Source of the DNA: Melieria omissa
Taxonomy: Eukaryota; Arthropoda; Insecta; Diptera; Ulidiidae
Direction of reading: 5' to 3'
Assembly: GCA_963971225.1 (NCBI GenBank)
Contig: OZ020270.1
Location: 77,516,432 to 77,580,431 of the forward strand
DNA length: 64,000 nucleotides
Below, in pieces: positions 63,990-64,000 of the stretch. Under the pieces are notes generated by a model. It did not search any database. It worked only from the letters and a program-made list of their open reading frames with translations, and was not told where the DNA came from. Within the stretch, counting starts at the first letter, position 1; every line of letters starts with the position of its first letter. The position numbers were made by a program, and so were the translations under genes.

Positions 63990-64000
63990 ATTATTTATGT

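Larger units (their letters stand above)
49400..64000 (-). mobile_element. Errantivirus-like Gypsy element, right part beyond window
   Basis: On the minus strand pol (from the right edge to 61269), env start (61205), env end (49932) and a 3' LTR (about 49400-49987) are visible. Gag, protease and the 5' LTR lie outside the window. A whole BEL-A element (50507-60280) is inserted in env with target duplication GTTAT. Endogenous Gypsy elements of this kind in flies are called errantiviruses because they encode an envelope. Apart from this break and a frameshift in env, pol is open. Confidence 0.8.

Overview
The window reads as a fly genome (Diptera, probably a cyclorrhaphan such as a tephritid or drosophilid relative). 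It is AT-rich, carries TA/TATG microsatellites, BEL/Pao retrotransposons, an errantivirus-type Gypsy element with env, mauritiana-type mariners, Tc1-like elements and tRNA-derived SINEs. It shows no bacterial signals. Almost all of it is transposable-element DNA, much of it nested. The only candidate host coding sequence outside elements is a short signal-peptide exon at 7382-7460.

Layout. 1-4612: two overlapping foldback-type inverted-repeat structures holding a decayed LINE fragment, a SINE that itself carries a MITE, and a TA-flanked MITE. 5596-7195: dead Tc1-like element with an internal 206-bp tandem duplication. 7382-7460: candidate first exon of a secreted protein. 7943-11870: several MITEs, a deleted mariner with a TTAA MITE inside it, a hAT MITE and a mariner scrap. 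12256-13755: decayed RNase H-like transposase relative.

13813-44523: one old BEL element (BEL-A, minus strand, 5-bp target duplication ATATA) swollen to 30.7 kb by insertions. These include a PIF/Harbinger derivative, four TTAA-flanked elements (one of them lying inside a DD37E Tc1/mariner element that also entered the gag) and an 18.4-kb interval bounded by 34-bp inverted repeats and a TA duplication. That interval contains a second BEL family (BEL-B, plus strand), a foldback element, more TTAA MITEs and a mariner. The mariner is split by a hAT-like element that is itself split by a truncated LINE, giving five nested levels above the host sequence.

44594 to about 49400: a LINE of the R1/LOA-like, RNase H-bearing type with broken ORFs. 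From about 49400 to the right edge: an errantivirus-like Gypsy element on the minus strand (3' LTR, env, pol). Its env is split by a second, young BEL-A copy at 50507-60280, which has apparently identical 383-bp LTRs and an uninterrupted 1806-codon gag-pol frame. The leader of that BEL-A copy holds a deleted hAT element with a deleted mariner inside.

How parts work together. Each BEL element has the order LTR, tRNA-Tyr-type primer site, leader, gag-protease-RT-RNase H-integrase frame, a separate small zinc-knuckle ORF, LTR. The young BEL-A copy supplies empty-site sequence for several insertions in the old copy and the reverse, which allowed insertion boundaries and target duplications to be read to the base. 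Family names come from motifs visible in the translations; no database search was run.
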